Shown: in pieces, positions 25,693 through 35,006 of the stretch
How the letters are laid out: every line of letters begins with the position of its first letter
Numbering within the stretch: position 1 is the stretch's first letter
DNA from: an uncultured Mailhella sp.
GTDB taxonomy: Bacteria; Desulfobacterota; Desulfovibrionia; Desulfovibrionales; Desulfovibrionaceae
Assembly: GCF_905187505.1 (NCBI RefSeq)
Contig: NZ_CAJJIC010000006.1
Location: 1-43,972, forward strand
DNA length: 43,972 nucleotides
Reading direction: 5' to 3'
Position numbers and translations under genes: made by a program
The notes under the pieces: model-generated
Database searches by the model: none
Seen by the model: the letters and a program-made list of their open reading frames with translations, nothing else
What the model was told of the DNA's origin: nothing

Positions 25693-25878
25693 ATGGAACA
25701 GAGCGCTGCTGCCGACATCAAGTTCGTTGTGGCCATCATTGTGGAAGCCGTGGTCCTCGTGTGGGGACTCGTGAGCGGCGTGAGTATGCTCGGCTACATT
25801 CTGCCGGGGCTGGTGGCCGTGGTCTGCCTGTCCATCACGGTGCTTGCCATTCGTGACTTTTTTCGCCAGCATGGCTGA
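25693..25878 (+). CDS. Small two-helix membrane protein
   Basis: 61 aa, starting MEQSAAADIK, with two hydrophobic stretches (about 12-32 and 35-52) and a charged tail RDFFRQHG. ATG at 25693 lies behind AAAAAGGAG, a strong ribosome binding site, 14 bases after the symporter stop. It may be a small accessory subunit of the symporter, as small membrane proteins accompany some SSS carriers. Inference from position and topology only. Confidence 0.65.
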   Translation: MEQSAAADIKFVVAIIVEAVVLVWGLVSGVSMLGYILPGLVAVVCLSITVLAIRDFFRQHG

Positions 25879-25929
25879 TGGACATCTGCCGCTCTTCCTC
25901 TCGGATGGAGCGCCGCTGTGGAGCTTTCT

Positions 25930-26445
25930 ATGGACATGATGGCTACCCCCGTCACCCTTGCCCGGGAGGAGGCGTTCCGTCGGGCCGCCGGAAAGGGCGG
26001 GCTCCTGGGCAGGATATTCGTCCGGAAGCCGCTCACGGAACTGCGGCTGGAGTACGTGCGCTTCTACATGGTCACGCTGCGTTATGCCGTGGAGGCCCGG
26101 CGTTTTCCCTTCCGCAGGCATGAAACCGGCGGCGTCATGAGCGTGGCGGTGAACGCTCTTTACGGCCGCTGCGCCATGAAGGACACGGACCTCGTGCTGG
26201 CGTCCGTTCAGGGAGAGCACTTTCAGAACGGCCGCTTTGAGATGGAGAGCGGCGAGGCGGGGGAAGCCGCCATGAACTTTGCCCGGCGCATCGTCATGCG
26301 CATGTGCCGCAATCTGCCGACCTTCGGCGAGATGGGCGTGGAGACGTTTTTCCGTCCGTACTGGATGGCCTATTACGGCAGCCCCGAAGGGAAGGAGGCG
26401 AAATACCTTCCCTTCGAGGCCGACGGACTGACGTTCAAGCGCTGA
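25930..26445 (+). CDS. Conserved-looking protein of unknown function
   Basis: 171 aa, soluble and not recognised. Basic N-terminal half, then a compact region (LVLASVQGEHFQNGRFEM) and an aromatic-rich C-terminal part (FRPYWMAYYG). No signal peptide or membrane helix. Two starts are possible: ATG 25930 with GGAG six bases upstream, or GTG 25918 with GGATGGAG seven bases upstream. Last gene of the lyase operon, directly before the terminator, so it may share its pathway. Confidence 0.6.
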   Translation: MDMMATPVTLAREEAFRRAAGKGGLLGRIFVRKPLTELRLEYVRFYMVTLRYAVEARRFPFRRHETGGVMSVAVNALYGRCAMKDTDLVLASVQGEHFQNGRFEMESGEAGEAAMNFARRIVMRMCRNLPTFGEMGVETFFRPYWMAYYGSPEGKEAKYLPFEADGLTFKR

Positions 26446-26490
26446 AAAAAGGGGCCCCTTCCGTACTGGTCGCGGAAGGGGCCCCGTCTG
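26445..26490. terminator. Bidirectional terminator between lyase operon and nspC
   Basis: A perfect 13-bp stem (26451-26463 with 26473-26485) and nine-base loop. Six A residues on the left give the U-run for the minus-strand nspC; GTCTGTTT on the right is weaker. Confidence 0.88.
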
Positions 26491-26506
26491 TTTAATTTGA
26501 AGCGTT

Positions 26507-27700
26507 CTACAGGCGGCTGCGGAAGTCCTCGTAGCCGAACGTGCGGGTGACGCGGCGCTGGTCGGTTTCCGAATCCCATATGGCGATGGAAGGCAGGCGC
26601 AGGCCGTTGAAGGTGGTGGTCTTCACCATGCTGTAGATGGCCATGTCGAGGAAGACCAGCCTGTCGCCGCTCTTTAGAGGAGTGTCGAAGGAGTATTCTC
26701 CGATGACGTCGCCCGCAAGGCAGGACTTGCCCGCCAGACGGAAGGTGAAGTTCTTTTCTCCGGGTTCTCCTGCGCCGATGACGTTCGGCCGGTAGGGCAT
26801 CTCCAGCACGTCCGGCATGTGGCAGGCGGCGGAGGTGTCCAGAATGGCGATGGGCATGTCGGCCTGTACGACGTCGAGCACCGTGGCGATGAGCACGCCT
26901 GCGTTGAGGGCCACGGCTTCGCCGGGCTCAAGATAGACCTGCACATGGTAGGTGTCGCGCACCTGCTCGATGCAGCGGCACAGAAGATCGATGTCGTAGT
27001 CGGCGCGGGTGATGTGATGGCCGCCGCCGAAGTTGATCCACTTCATTCTGGAAAAGTAGGCGCCGAAGTGCTTTTCCACCGCTTCCAGCGTGCGTGCGAG
27101 GCTGTCGGCGTTCTGCTCGCAGAGCGTGTGGAAGTGCAGGCCGCTTATGCCGTCGAGGGCGTGGGGATCGCGTTCAAGCTCGGCATGGAAGGCTGCGGGC
27201 CGTATGCCGAGCCGGGAACCGGGGGAGCAGGGGTCGTAGATGGGCACCGCGCCCTCGGAGTGCTCGGGATTGAGCCGGAGGCCGCATTCTATGGTCATGC
27301 CGCGCTCGTTTTCGGCCTTCTGCACCAGCGGACGGAACTTCTTCCACTGCGCGAAGGAGTTGAACACGATGTGATCGGCGTAGCGCAGCGTTTCGGCAAG
27401 TTCCTCTTCGCTCCAGGCCGCGGCAAAGGCGTGCACTTCTCCGCAGAAATCCTCTCTGGCGAGTCTCGCCTCGTCGGGCGAGCTTGCGCAGCAGCCGTAG
27501 AGCGGGCCGCGCATGGCGCGCGAGAGCACGGGGAAGGTCATCCACTGGGAAAAGCACTTGAGCGCGAGCATGATTTTCGCACCCGTGCGCTTCTGCACGT
27601 CGTCGAGAACGGCGGCGTTCTTTTTCAGCAGGGCGAGGTCGGTGACAAAGCAGGGGGAAGGCCACGATTCGGGGCGGAGTCTGGCAAGATAGTCGTTCAT
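26507..27700 (-). CDS. nspC: Carboxynorspermidine/carboxyspermidine decarboxylase
   Basis: 397-aa PLP enzyme of the alanine-racemase-fold decarboxylases. It removes CO2 from carboxyspermidine (or carboxynorspermidine) to give the polyamine. The PLP Lys48 is in MLALKCF; HFHTLCEQ, FGGGHH and LEPGEAV follow in family order, and CHMPDVLEMPYRP contains the active-site Cys region contributed across the dimer. Start ATG at 27700; no clear ribosome binding site is visible. Last gene of the polyamine cluster, 191 bases after slyX with nothing in the gap. Confidence 0.94.
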   Translation of the reverse strand: MNDYLARLRPESWPSPCFVTDLALLKKNAAVLDDVQKRTGAKIMLALKCFSQWMTFPVLSRAMRGPLYGCCASSPDEARLAREDFCGEVHAFAAAWSEEELAETLRYADHIVFNSFAQWKKFRPLVQKAENERGMTIECGLRLNPEHSEGAVPIYDPCSPGSRLGIRPAAFHAELERDPHALDGISGLHFHTLCEQNADSLARTLEAVEKHFGAYFSRMKWINFGGGHHITRADYDIDLLCRCIEQVRDTYHVQVYLEPGEAVALNAGVLIATVLDVVQADMPIAILDTSAACHMPDVLEMPYRPNVIGAGEPGEKNFTFRLAGKSCLAGDVIGEYSFDTPLKSGDRLVFLDMAIYSMVKTTTFNGLRLPSIAIWDSETDQRRVTRTFGYEDFRSRL

Positions 27701-27891
27701 GGCGCTCGGCGGGTTGAAGGTTGAGCCTGGCGCCTTGCAGAAGGCGCCGGATGAGGGCGTGTTTCGGCGGATCGGCCGCCTATGCGGGGAAAAGGACACG
27801 GAACCCGGCCGGCCGGGGAGGAGGGGCGTTCGCGGTCGTGGCCTGCGGACGGCTCCGGGAGACGGTTCGGTCTGCGGGCGGCATGAAGGCT

Positions 27892-28113
27892 TCAGTAGCG
27901 CTCGGGCATGTAGTGGGGCGGCAGCGTGTTCACCGGGCCGTCCTGCGAGGCGTCGAGCAGCGTGGTCACGTTTTCCTCCACGTCGGCAAGGCGCTTTTCT
28001 AGAGCATCGATCTGCTTCTGCTGGCCTATGAGCGCCTCGTTGAGCTGCGAGAGCAGCTTTTCCTGAAAGTAGGCCAGCTCTTCCAGTCTGGCTATCTGTT
28101 CTTCGGCAGTCAT
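27892..28113 (-). CDS. slyX: SlyX family protein
   Basis: 73 aa. A single coiled coil (residues about 5-50, rich in Glu, Leu and Gln) with the SlyX-type EKLLSQLNEALIGQQKQID, ending in the family's proline/tyrosine tail PPHYMPERY. Function unknown in any species. ATG at 28113 follows GGAGGCGAC. Its position between two polyamine genes is unexpected; it may simply be carried in the transcript. Confidence 0.85.
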   Translation of the reverse strand: MTAEEQIARLEELAYFQEKLLSQLNEALIGQQKQIDALEKRLADVEENVTTLLDASQDGPVNTLPPHYMPERY

Positions 28114-28135
28114 GTCGCCTCCGGAAGATAGGAAG

Positions 28136-28160
28136 AGCGGACGGGCTCATCCCGCCCGCT
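28136..28160 (-). other. Intercistronic hairpin upstream of slyX
   Basis: On the minus-strand transcript, a 10-bp stem with one G-U pair and a five-base loop (28136-28145 with 28151-28160). No U-run, so probably a processing or stability element. Confidence 0.5.
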
Positions 28161-28210
28161 CCCCGGGATTCGGATACGTTTTTTGCTGCGGAAAGGGTTC
28201 CGCTTTGCTC

Positions 28211-29407
<1,197 letters not shown>

Positions 29408-29512
29408 GTTCTTGCTCCTTGCAGATGAAGGGTTCGGAGGCGGAAGGAAACCGCGCTCTGAAGGCCTTATGAATAAAGGGGAGAACGAGGTTCTCGGCAG
29501 GGGAAAGGGATG

Positions 29513-29534
29513 CGGAGGGAACAGGTTCCCTCCG
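29513..29534 (-). other. Intercistronic hairpin after speA
   Basis: CGGAGGGAAC pairs with GTTCCCTCCG (29513-29522 with 29525-29534), eight bases past the speA stop on the minus strand. No U-run follows, so partial attenuation or 3' end protection are possible. Confidence 0.5.
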
Positions 29535-29541
29535 GCCTTTC

Positions 29542-31461
29542 CTAGCGTTCAAAGTAGGTGTAGCCGCGCAGGCCGTCTTCAAAGGCCTGCATGAGCTGAT
29601 AGCGCTGGGCGGGCGTGATGCGGTTTTCGCGCACGGCCCGTTCCGCGGACTTGCGTATGCCCACGAGCACGCGGTGCGGATCGTATTCCACGTAGGCGAG
29701 GATGTCGGACACGGAGTCGCCGTCGATTTCGCGGACGAAGTCGTAGCTGCCGTCTTCCTGAATGCGCACGGACACCACGTTGGTGTCGCCGAGCAGGTTG
29801 TGCAGATCGCCCAGCGTTTCCTGATAGGCGCCCACGAGGAAGGTGCCGAGATAGTATTCTTCGCCCTCCTTGAGGGGATGCAGCTCAAGCGTGGTCTTGA
29901 GGCCCTGCGGATCGATGAAGTGGGAAATGCGGCCGTCGCTGTCGCAGGTGAGGTCGGAAAGGATGCCCTGCCTTTCGGGAAATTCGTTGAGGCGGTGTAT
30001 GGGCATGACCGGGAAGAGCTGATCGATGGCCCAGCTGTCGGGCAGCGACTGGAACACGCTGAAGTTGCAGTAGTAGATGTCCGCCAGCATGGAGTCGATT
30101 TCGTTGAGCTCCTTGGGAATGTACTTCACGCGGTTCTTCTCTTCGGAGAGCACGCGCATGATCGCCCAGAAGAAGCGTTCGGCAAGCGTTCTCTGACGAA
30201 GGGTGACGCGTCCGGTAATGAAGAGCTGGCGCATTTCATCATAGTAATAGATGGCGTCGTTGTAGGTTTCCTGCAGATTGCGGGGGTTGATGTTCTGCAG
30301 GGTGTCCTTCAGGTTGCGCACGGGCTCGGGGGCGTCCTCGGGCAGTTCTTCCGGCAGACTGCCCACTTCGATGAGACTCACGTCGAGCACGTTGAAGAGC
30401 AGAATGGAATAATAGGCCACCGTGGCGCGGCCGGATTCCGTGATGATGTGCGGATGCGCGATGCCCTGCTCGTCGAGAATGGTCATGACGGCTTCCACCA
30501 CGTCGGTGCAGTATTCCATCATGGTGTAGTTGCGCGAGCTCACGTAGTTGGTGTGCGATCCGTCGTAGTCCACGGCGAGACCGCCGCCGAGGTCGAGATA
30601 GCCCATGGCCGCACCTTCCTGCACGAGGCTCGCGTAAATGCGCGTGGCTTCCATGACCGCGGCGCGGATGTCGCGGATGTTGGGCACCTGCGAGCCGAGG
30701 TGATAGTGCATGAGCTTGAAGGTGTCGAGCATGTCGTGTTCTTTAAGAATGTCCACGACGTCCACGATCTGCGCGGAGGTGAGGCCGAAGGCGGAACGTT
30801 CGCCGCCCGATTCCGACCAGTGGCCGCTGGCCTTGGTGCTGAGCTTCACGCGCACGCCGATCTGCGGGCGGATGTTCAGGCGCTTGGCCTCTTCGAGAAT
30901 GACCTCGAGCTCGCCCGGCATTTCCAGAACGAAGATGACGTTGAAGCCCATGCTGAGGGCGTGCAGGCCGAGATCGATGAATTCCTCGTCCTTGTAGCCG
31001 TTGCAGATGAGGCAGGCCTCGCGGCTCTTGAGCTGGCTTATGGCCGCGATGAGCTCGGCCTTGGATCCGACTTCGAGACCGTGATGGTAGGCGGCGCCGT
31101 ACTGGGCGATCTTTTCCACGACCTGCTGCTGCTGATTCACCTTGATGGGAAACACGCCGCGGTATTCGCCCTTGTAGCCGAGTTCGCTGATGGCGGCGCG
31201 GAAGGTCTGATGCAGAAGAGATATCTGGGAATCCAGAATGTTCTCGATGCGGAGCAGCACGGGCAGGTCGTACCCGCGCGCCTTGAGTTCGCGGATGATT
31301 TCCAGAACGCTGACTTCCGGGCCTCCGTCGCGACCGAAGGGACGAATGACCACCTCGCCGTTCGGAGAGATGTCAAAATATCCTGAACTCCAGTTGCGGA
31401 TGCCGTACAGGTCGACGGAATCTTCCACAGTCCACTTCTGCATAGATTTCTTTCTGGCCAA
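29542..31461 (-). CDS. speA: Biosynthetic arginine decarboxylase
   Basis: 639-aa PLP enzyme converting arginine to agmatine, first step to putrescine. PLP Lys107 lies in VFPIKVNQQ; GLEVGSKAEL, DLGGGLAVDYDGS and the GVR KLSTKASGHW-type segment follow as in the family. The best start is TTG at 31461, preceded by AAGGAG at nine bases and giving the MARKKSMQKW terminus; the ATG at 31443 has only a weak site. Agmatine-to-putrescine genes are not in the window. Divergent from dinB. Confidence 0.95.
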   Translation of the reverse strand: MARKKSMQKWTVEDSVDLYGIRNWSSGYFDISPNGEVVIRPFGRDGGPEVSVLEIIRELKARGYDLPVLLRIENILDSQISLLHQTFRAAISELGYKGEYRGVFPIKVNQQQQVVEKIAQYGAAYHHGLEVGSKAELIAAISQLKSREACLICNGYKDEEFIDLGLHALSMGFNVIFVLEMPGELEVILEEAKRLNIRPQIGVRVKLSTKASGHWSESGGERSAFGLTSAQIVDVVDILKEHDMLDTFKLMHYHLGSQVPNIRDIRAAVMEATRIYASLVQEGAAMGYLDLGGGLAVDYDGSHTNYVSSRNYTMMEYCTDVVEAVMTILDEQGIAHPHIITESGRATVAYYSILLFNVLDVSLIEVGSLPEELPEDAPEPVRNLKDTLQNINPRNLQETYNDAIYYYDEMRQLFITGRVTLRQRTLAERFFWAIMRVLSEEKNRVKYIPKELNEIDSMLADIYYCNFSVFQSLPDSWAIDQLFPVMPIHRLNEFPERQGILSDLTCDSDGRISHFIDPQGLKTTLELHPLKEGEEYYLGTFLVGAYQETLGDLHNLLGDTNVVSVRIQEDGSYDFVREIDGDSVSDILAYVEYDPHRVLVGIRKSAERAVRENRITPAQRYQLMQAFEDGLRGYTYFER

Positions 31462-31571
31462 CGATCCTGACTCCTTATGGGAATGGAAAAAAGAAGGGCC
31501 GGGGAGGCCCGAGGTTGCCCTTTTTTTTGCTCAAGGGCATGATGAGGACGGGTACTTCTTCCTTAGAGAGA

Positions 31572-31580
31572 CCCCCCCCC
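31572..31580. repeat. Nine-C homopolymer in speA/dinB spacer
   Basis: A run of nine C residues in the 197-bp divergent promoter region, 79 bases before the dinB start. Such tracts can vary in length by slippage. Confidence 0.8.
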
Positions 31581-31658
31581 TTTGTCAAGGACAATCCTCG
31601 GAAAGGGGCCCTCTGTAACGAGATTTTCATATTCTGCGGCTTTTCGGGAGACGGAGCC

Positions 31659-32912
31659 TTGAGTTCATCGCAGCGCTGGATCATGCACATGGACATGGAT
31701 GCCTTTTTTGCGTCCATAGAACAGCTCGACAACCCGTCGCTGCGCGGCCGTCCCGTGGTGGTGGGCGGAGACCATCGCGGCGTGGTGAGCACCTGCTCCT
31801 ACGAGGCGCGTCGTTTCGGCGTGCGTTCGGCCATGCCCATTGCCGAAGCGAAACGTCGCTGTCCGCAGGCCGTGTACGTGCGGCCGAGAATGCGCCGCTA
31901 TGTGGAAATGTCCGCGCTGGTGCGCGAGACCATTGCGTCCTTTTCGCCGAAGGTGGAAATGGCTTCCGTGGACGAGGCCTATCTCGACGCCACGGGACTT
32001 GAGCGGCTGTTCGGGCCGGTGGATGCCATGGGACGCGCTCTCAAGGCCGCGGTAAGGGAAGCCACGGGCGGCCTGACCTGCTCCGTGGGCATAGCGCCGG
32101 TGAAGTTTCTGGCCAAGATAGCGTCGGAGAAGCGCAAGCCCGACGGACTGTTCATGCTTGAAAGAGAACGTGTTCCGGAATTTCTGGCGACGCTTCCCGT
32201 GACCGCCGTGCCCGGCGTGGGAAGGCGCTTTTCCGAGGAGCTGGCAAGACTCGGCGTGAAGACATGCGGCGACGTGTCGCGCTATGCGGAGGAGTTCTGG
32301 CGCACCCGCTACGGCAAGGCCGGAATCGTGCTCTGCGAAAGGGCACGCGGCGAAGATCCCCGGGAGGTGATGCCGTGGTCGCCGCCCAAGTCGGAAAGCG
32401 CGGAAGTGACCCTCGATGAAGACACGCGGGACCGGGAGTTCCTGAAAACCTGGATTCTGCGTCATGCCGAGAGAGTGGGGGCTTCTCTGCGCGGACAGGG
32501 GCTGGCCGGACGCACGGTGACGCTCAAGATAAAGTACGCCGACTTTCATCAGATAACGCGCCAGGTCACGCTGGAGCACAGAATATGCAGCACCGAGAGC
32601 ATCTACGAGACGGCCTGCGGCATTCTCGACTCTCTGGAACTTGCGGACAGGGTCCGTCTCATCGGCGTGGGCGTTTCCGGCTTTGAGGCCGGAGGGCCCG
32701 TGCAGCTTTCCCTGCTGCCCGAAAAGGAACCGGAAAAGGACGAAGGCAGACGCGACAGACTGAACAGGGCCGTGGACGCTCTTCGTTCCCGTTATGGAGG
32801 GAACGCCGTCATGCGCGGCCGCCTGTTCGAGCCGCGCGACGAGGCCGACCGGAAAAGCGCCGACGAGCAGGCCGAACGCGCCGAGGCGCGCCGCATGCGC
32901 GACAGACACTGA
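31659..32912 (+). CDS. dinB: DNA polymerase IV (Y family, translesion)
   Basis: 417-aa error-prone polymerase. Catalytic acids: Asp12 (MHMDMDAFF), Asp105 and Glu106 (SVDEAYLD). The little-finger domain is at about 250-360, and LSLLPE near 385 resembles a beta-clamp-binding peptide. I prefer TTG at 31659, which gives the family-like MSSSQRWIMHMDMD with GGGAG eight bases upstream; ATG 31683 would cut into the first strand. An open extension to 31515 is not family-like. No LexA box that I can recognise upstream. Confidence 0.93.
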   Translation: MSSSQRWIMHMDMDAFFASIEQLDNPSLRGRPVVVGGDHRGVVSTCSYEARRFGVRSAMPIAEAKRRCPQAVYVRPRMRRYVEMSALVRETIASFSPKVEMASVDEAYLDATGLERLFGPVDAMGRALKAAVREATGGLTCSVGIAPVKFLAKIASEKRKPDGLFMLERERVPEFLATLPVTAVPGVGRRFSEELARLGVKTCGDVSRYAEEFWRTRYGKAGIVLCERARGEDPREVMPWSPPKSESAEVTLDEDTRDREFLKTWILRHAERVGASLRGQGLAGRTVTLKIKYADFHQITRQVTLEHRICSTESIYETACGILDSLELADRVRLIGVGVSGFEAGGPVQLSLLPEKEPEKDEGRRDRLNRAVDALRSRYGGNAVMRGRLFEPRDEADRKSADEQAERAEARRMRDRH

Positions 32913-32968
32913 ATTCCTGCCGGAGTCCGGCTTGTTCACTGAACTTTTTCCGCAGAACGGAAAACGGA

Positions 32969-33005
32969 CAAAAAACGGTCCGTCATGGGAGGCCATGACG
33001 GACCG
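32969..33005 (-). terminator. Rho-independent terminator of the arylsulfotransferase gene
   Basis: A perfect 13-bp stem (32976-32988 with 32993-33005) with a four-base loop. The A-rich left flank (ACAAAAAA) becomes the U-run on the minus strand, 157 bases past the gene end. Confidence 0.8.
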
Positions 33006-33161
33006 AAGGGCGGGACGTTCATGATCTTTTGCGGCGAACGGCGATGGGCATGACCGTCTGCGCGTTCCGTGAAGGAAGCGCCGGAGCAAAAGAACGCGGG
33101 CAATGGAGACTTGTCCCGCCGTCAAGGGGAGTTTGTGTCGGCTCGGGCGAAGAACCGGGGC

Positions 33162-34550
33162 CTATTTGACGTCGGGGTTTTCTCGGTAGGCAATGGGCTG
33201 CGGCCAGGGATTCTTCTTGGCGCGTTCGTAGCCGGACTTGAAGGGTTCCATTTCCCACAGGCGCACGATGGAAGGATCGATGGGCACGCCGTGCGAGAGA
33301 TCCTTGCCCTGGAAGGCGGGATAGTCCTTGGCGTAGCGGTACACGCGGTGAATCATGTTCTTCATGTGGCCTTCCTTGATGATGTGGGACGTGGTGCTGT
33401 AGAGCACGTCGGTGTCGTCAAGGTAGTTGACGGTGCGGCCGTCCTGCAGCCAGGGGCACACGAATTCCCACACCACGCGGGGCTGCGGGCCGGGCGTGAC
33501 TTCGAAGATCTGACCGGAACCCGTGGAGCAGATGAGCGTGTTGCCGTTGGGCAGACGCTGAACGGAGCTCTGATAGGGAGAGGTGAAGTTCTGCGGATTG
33601 TGGGATTCGTAGGACCACACGATCTTGCCGGTTTCAATGTCCACTTCCAGAGCGCGGGAGCGGTTGCCCTTGGGACGGAACCAGCCGTTGTCGTGGATGA
33701 GAATGTGCTTGCCTTCGTTGATGAAGGTGCCGCAGTGCGGGCCGAAAAGCTGCTGATCGCCGTCGTCCAGCCAGCCGGGCTTGCGGCCGCGCAGATGAGT
33801 GGAGGGATTGCCCCAGCGGTAGATGAGCTTGCCGGTCTTGCGGTCCACGATGACGAACTCGCCGAAGTTGCGGCAGGTCATGCACACGCGGTCATGAATG
33901 GGGTCGTAGTCCACGGCGTTGAAGTGCACCCAGTCCACGGTGGAGAAATAGTGGGCCGCCGGAGGCAGAATGTAGTTCAGGTTGAACTCGTCGGGCGCGT
34001 CGCCAACATGGTCCCACAGGTGCCATTCCCAGACCACGTTGTTGTCCTTGTCGATTTCCATCAGATAATCGAGGAACAGTCCCTTGTGCTGCTTGCCTTC
34101 AAACCATTCGCCTTCTTCGGGCAGCGTGCCGGGAATGCGGCCGCGGGCGTAGGCCTCCTCGTTGCTCTTCTTTTCCAGGCAGATGACGATGGTGTTGCCG
34201 TTGGGCATGGGGCAGAAGGCGTGCGAGAGCACCTGCTGGGTCTCATGGTCGTTCTTGATGTAGCGCTGGAGCAGGTTGCCGTCCCAGTCGTACCGTTCGA
34301 AGCCGCCCGTGGTTCCGGCAAAGAGCACGGCCTGATCGGGCACGCGGATGCCGCGGACGAGATCGCCGTTGGGCATGAGGTGGGCGAACAGACCGGGGAA
34401 GTAGTTGGTCTTCCAGGTGTGGACTATTTCGCCTTCCATGTTGATGAGGTGAGTCTCGTTTCTGAAATAGGGGCTGAACAGATTGTAACCGTCGCAGCAC
34501 AGTTCCTTGTCGTAACGATGAACGCCGGTGGGAATGCCGTGTATGGCCAT
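33162..34550 (-). CDS. Arylsulfotransferase (ASST)-family beta-propeller protein
   Basis: 462 aa, built of repeated propeller blades. Family patterns in order are DWVHFNAVDYDP with CRNFGEFVIVDRKTGKL, FGPHCGTFINEGKHILIHDNG, SRALEVDIETGKIVW and SSVQRLPNGNTLI. The His residues in VHFNAV, GPHCGT and IHDNG match the conserved His positions of PAPS-independent arylsulfate sulfotransferases, which move sulfate from one phenolic ester to another through a His intermediate. Unlike E. coli-type enzymes it has no signal peptide (MAIHGIPTGVHRYDKE). ATG at 34550 follows AAGGAG. Sigma-54 promoter at 34617-34632; terminator at 32969-33005. Confidence 0.8.
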   Translation of the reverse strand: MAIHGIPTGVHRYDKELCCDGYNLFSPYFRNETHLINMEGEIVHTWKTNYFPGLFAHLMPNGDLVRGIRVPDQAVLFAGTTGGFERYDWDGNLLQRYIKNDHETQQVLSHAFCPMPNGNTIVICLEKKSNEEAYARGRIPGTLPEEGEWFEGKQHKGLFLDYLMEIDKDNNVVWEWHLWDHVGDAPDEFNLNYILPPAAHYFSTVDWVHFNAVDYDPIHDRVCMTCRNFGEFVIVDRKTGKLIYRWGNPSTHLRGRKPGWLDDGDQQLFGPHCGTFINEGKHILIHDNGWFRPKGNRSRALEVDIETGKIVWSYESHNPQNFTSPYQSSVQRLPNGNTLICSTGSGQIFEVTPGPQPRVVWEFVCPWLQDGRTVNYLDDTDVLYSTTSHIIKEGHMKNMIHRVYRYAKDYPAFQGKDLSHGVPIDPSIVRLWEMEPFKSGYERAKKNPWPQPIAYRENPDVK

Positions 34551-34616
34551 GACTTGCTCCTTGAATGGTTGAGGACCTTCACGCGGAAGATCCGGGCGTG
34601 CTATGCCCGACAATGA

Positions 34617-34632
34617 AGCAAAATGCGTGCCA
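34617..34632 (-). promoter_or_regulatory. Sigma-54 promoter of the arylsulfotransferase-family gene
   Basis: On the minus strand TGGCACGCATTTTGCT matches the -24/-12 consensus (TGGCACG, four bases, TTGCW) at every fixed position. The -12 lies 68 bases before the start codon. Confidence 0.88.
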
Positions 34633-34653
34633 AAGTTGAAAATGCCATGAAAA

Positions 34654-34666
34654 CAACAGGTTGATG
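34654..34666 (-). promoter_or_regulatory. IHF-like site on the minus-promoter side
   Basis: CAACAGGTTGATG matches the reverse of the IHF consensus WATCAANNNNTTR except at the terminal W. It lies between the inverted repeat and the minus sigma-54 promoter, about 54 bases before the expected transcript start. Confidence 0.5.
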
Positions 34667-34703
34667 AATAATGCCCTTTGCGGCGCAGAAAGCGTTAATG
34701 GGT

Positions 34704-34750
34704 AAATGTGACAATAAATAGCAATTAATATGCCATTTATTGTCACATTT
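34704..34750. promoter_or_regulatory. 16-bp perfect inverted repeat, candidate enhancer (UAS)
   Basis: AAATGTGACAATAAAT (34704-34719) and its exact reverse complement (34735-34750) are separated by 15 bases. Its centre is about 120 bases upstream of the minus-strand and about 290 (or 234) upstream of the plus-strand sigma-54 starts. This fits the upstream activating site of an enhancer-binding protein. T residues follow the right arm, so a terminator is formally possible, but no plus-strand gene lies upstream. Confidence 0.65.
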
Positions 34751-34825
34751 TTTTGTGTCTTCGTTTTCTTGATAAAAATGGAGTTTTCTTTTTGCGGCGC
34801 AAATTCGTCTGTTATGAGTGATGAC

Positions 34826-34853
34826 AAAAAAAAGAGTGCAGTCTCTTTTTTTT
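34826..34853. other. A-tract/T-tract hairpin
   Basis: Eight A residues then AGAG-like stem, a short loop and CTCT followed by eight T residues. Looks like a weak bidirectional terminator or curved DNA between the enhancer and the plus-strand promoters. Confidence 0.35.
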
Positions 34854-34903
34854 ATAACTCAACTTACCAAAACATAGTATGTTCCATTATCGGGAATATT
34901 TAT

Positions 34904-34916
34904 TAACCAATTGATA
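34904..34916. promoter_or_regulatory. IHF site on the plus-promoter side
   Basis: TAACCAATTGATA is an exact reverse-strand match to WATCAANNNNTTR. It lies between the inverted repeat and both plus-strand sigma-54 boxes, as expected for DNA looping. Confidence 0.6.
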
Positions 34917-34934
34917 TTTCAAATTTAATGGGAA

Positions 34935-34950
34935 TGGCATGAAAAATGCT
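34935..34950 (+). promoter_or_regulatory. Possible second sigma-54 promoter (distal)
   Basis: TGGCATGAAAAATGCT has GG and GC ten bases apart, with two mismatches to the -24/-12 consensus. It is the weaker of two plus-strand candidates. Confidence 0.5.
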
Positions 34951-34990
34951 TATTTGCACATGGCAGCTTCATCATGAAGAAATATTTTGT

Positions 34991-35006
34991 TGGCATGGCC
35001 TTTGCA
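34991..35006 (+). promoter_or_regulatory. Sigma-54 promoter of the SDR-DASS operon (proximal)
   Basis: TGGCATGGCCTTTGCA differs from the -24/-12 consensus at one position only. Expected start near 35017, 29 bases before the SDR gene. Confidence 0.78.

Noticed and set aside
29674..31386. 570-aa open frame on the plus strand
   Set aside because: Antisense shadow of speA, with no ribosome binding site or recognisable motif.
34704..34754. Inverted repeat read as a Rho-independent terminator
   Set aside because: T residues follow, but no plus-strand gene precedes it and the stem is AT-rich; its place between two sigma-54 promoters favours a protein-binding site.
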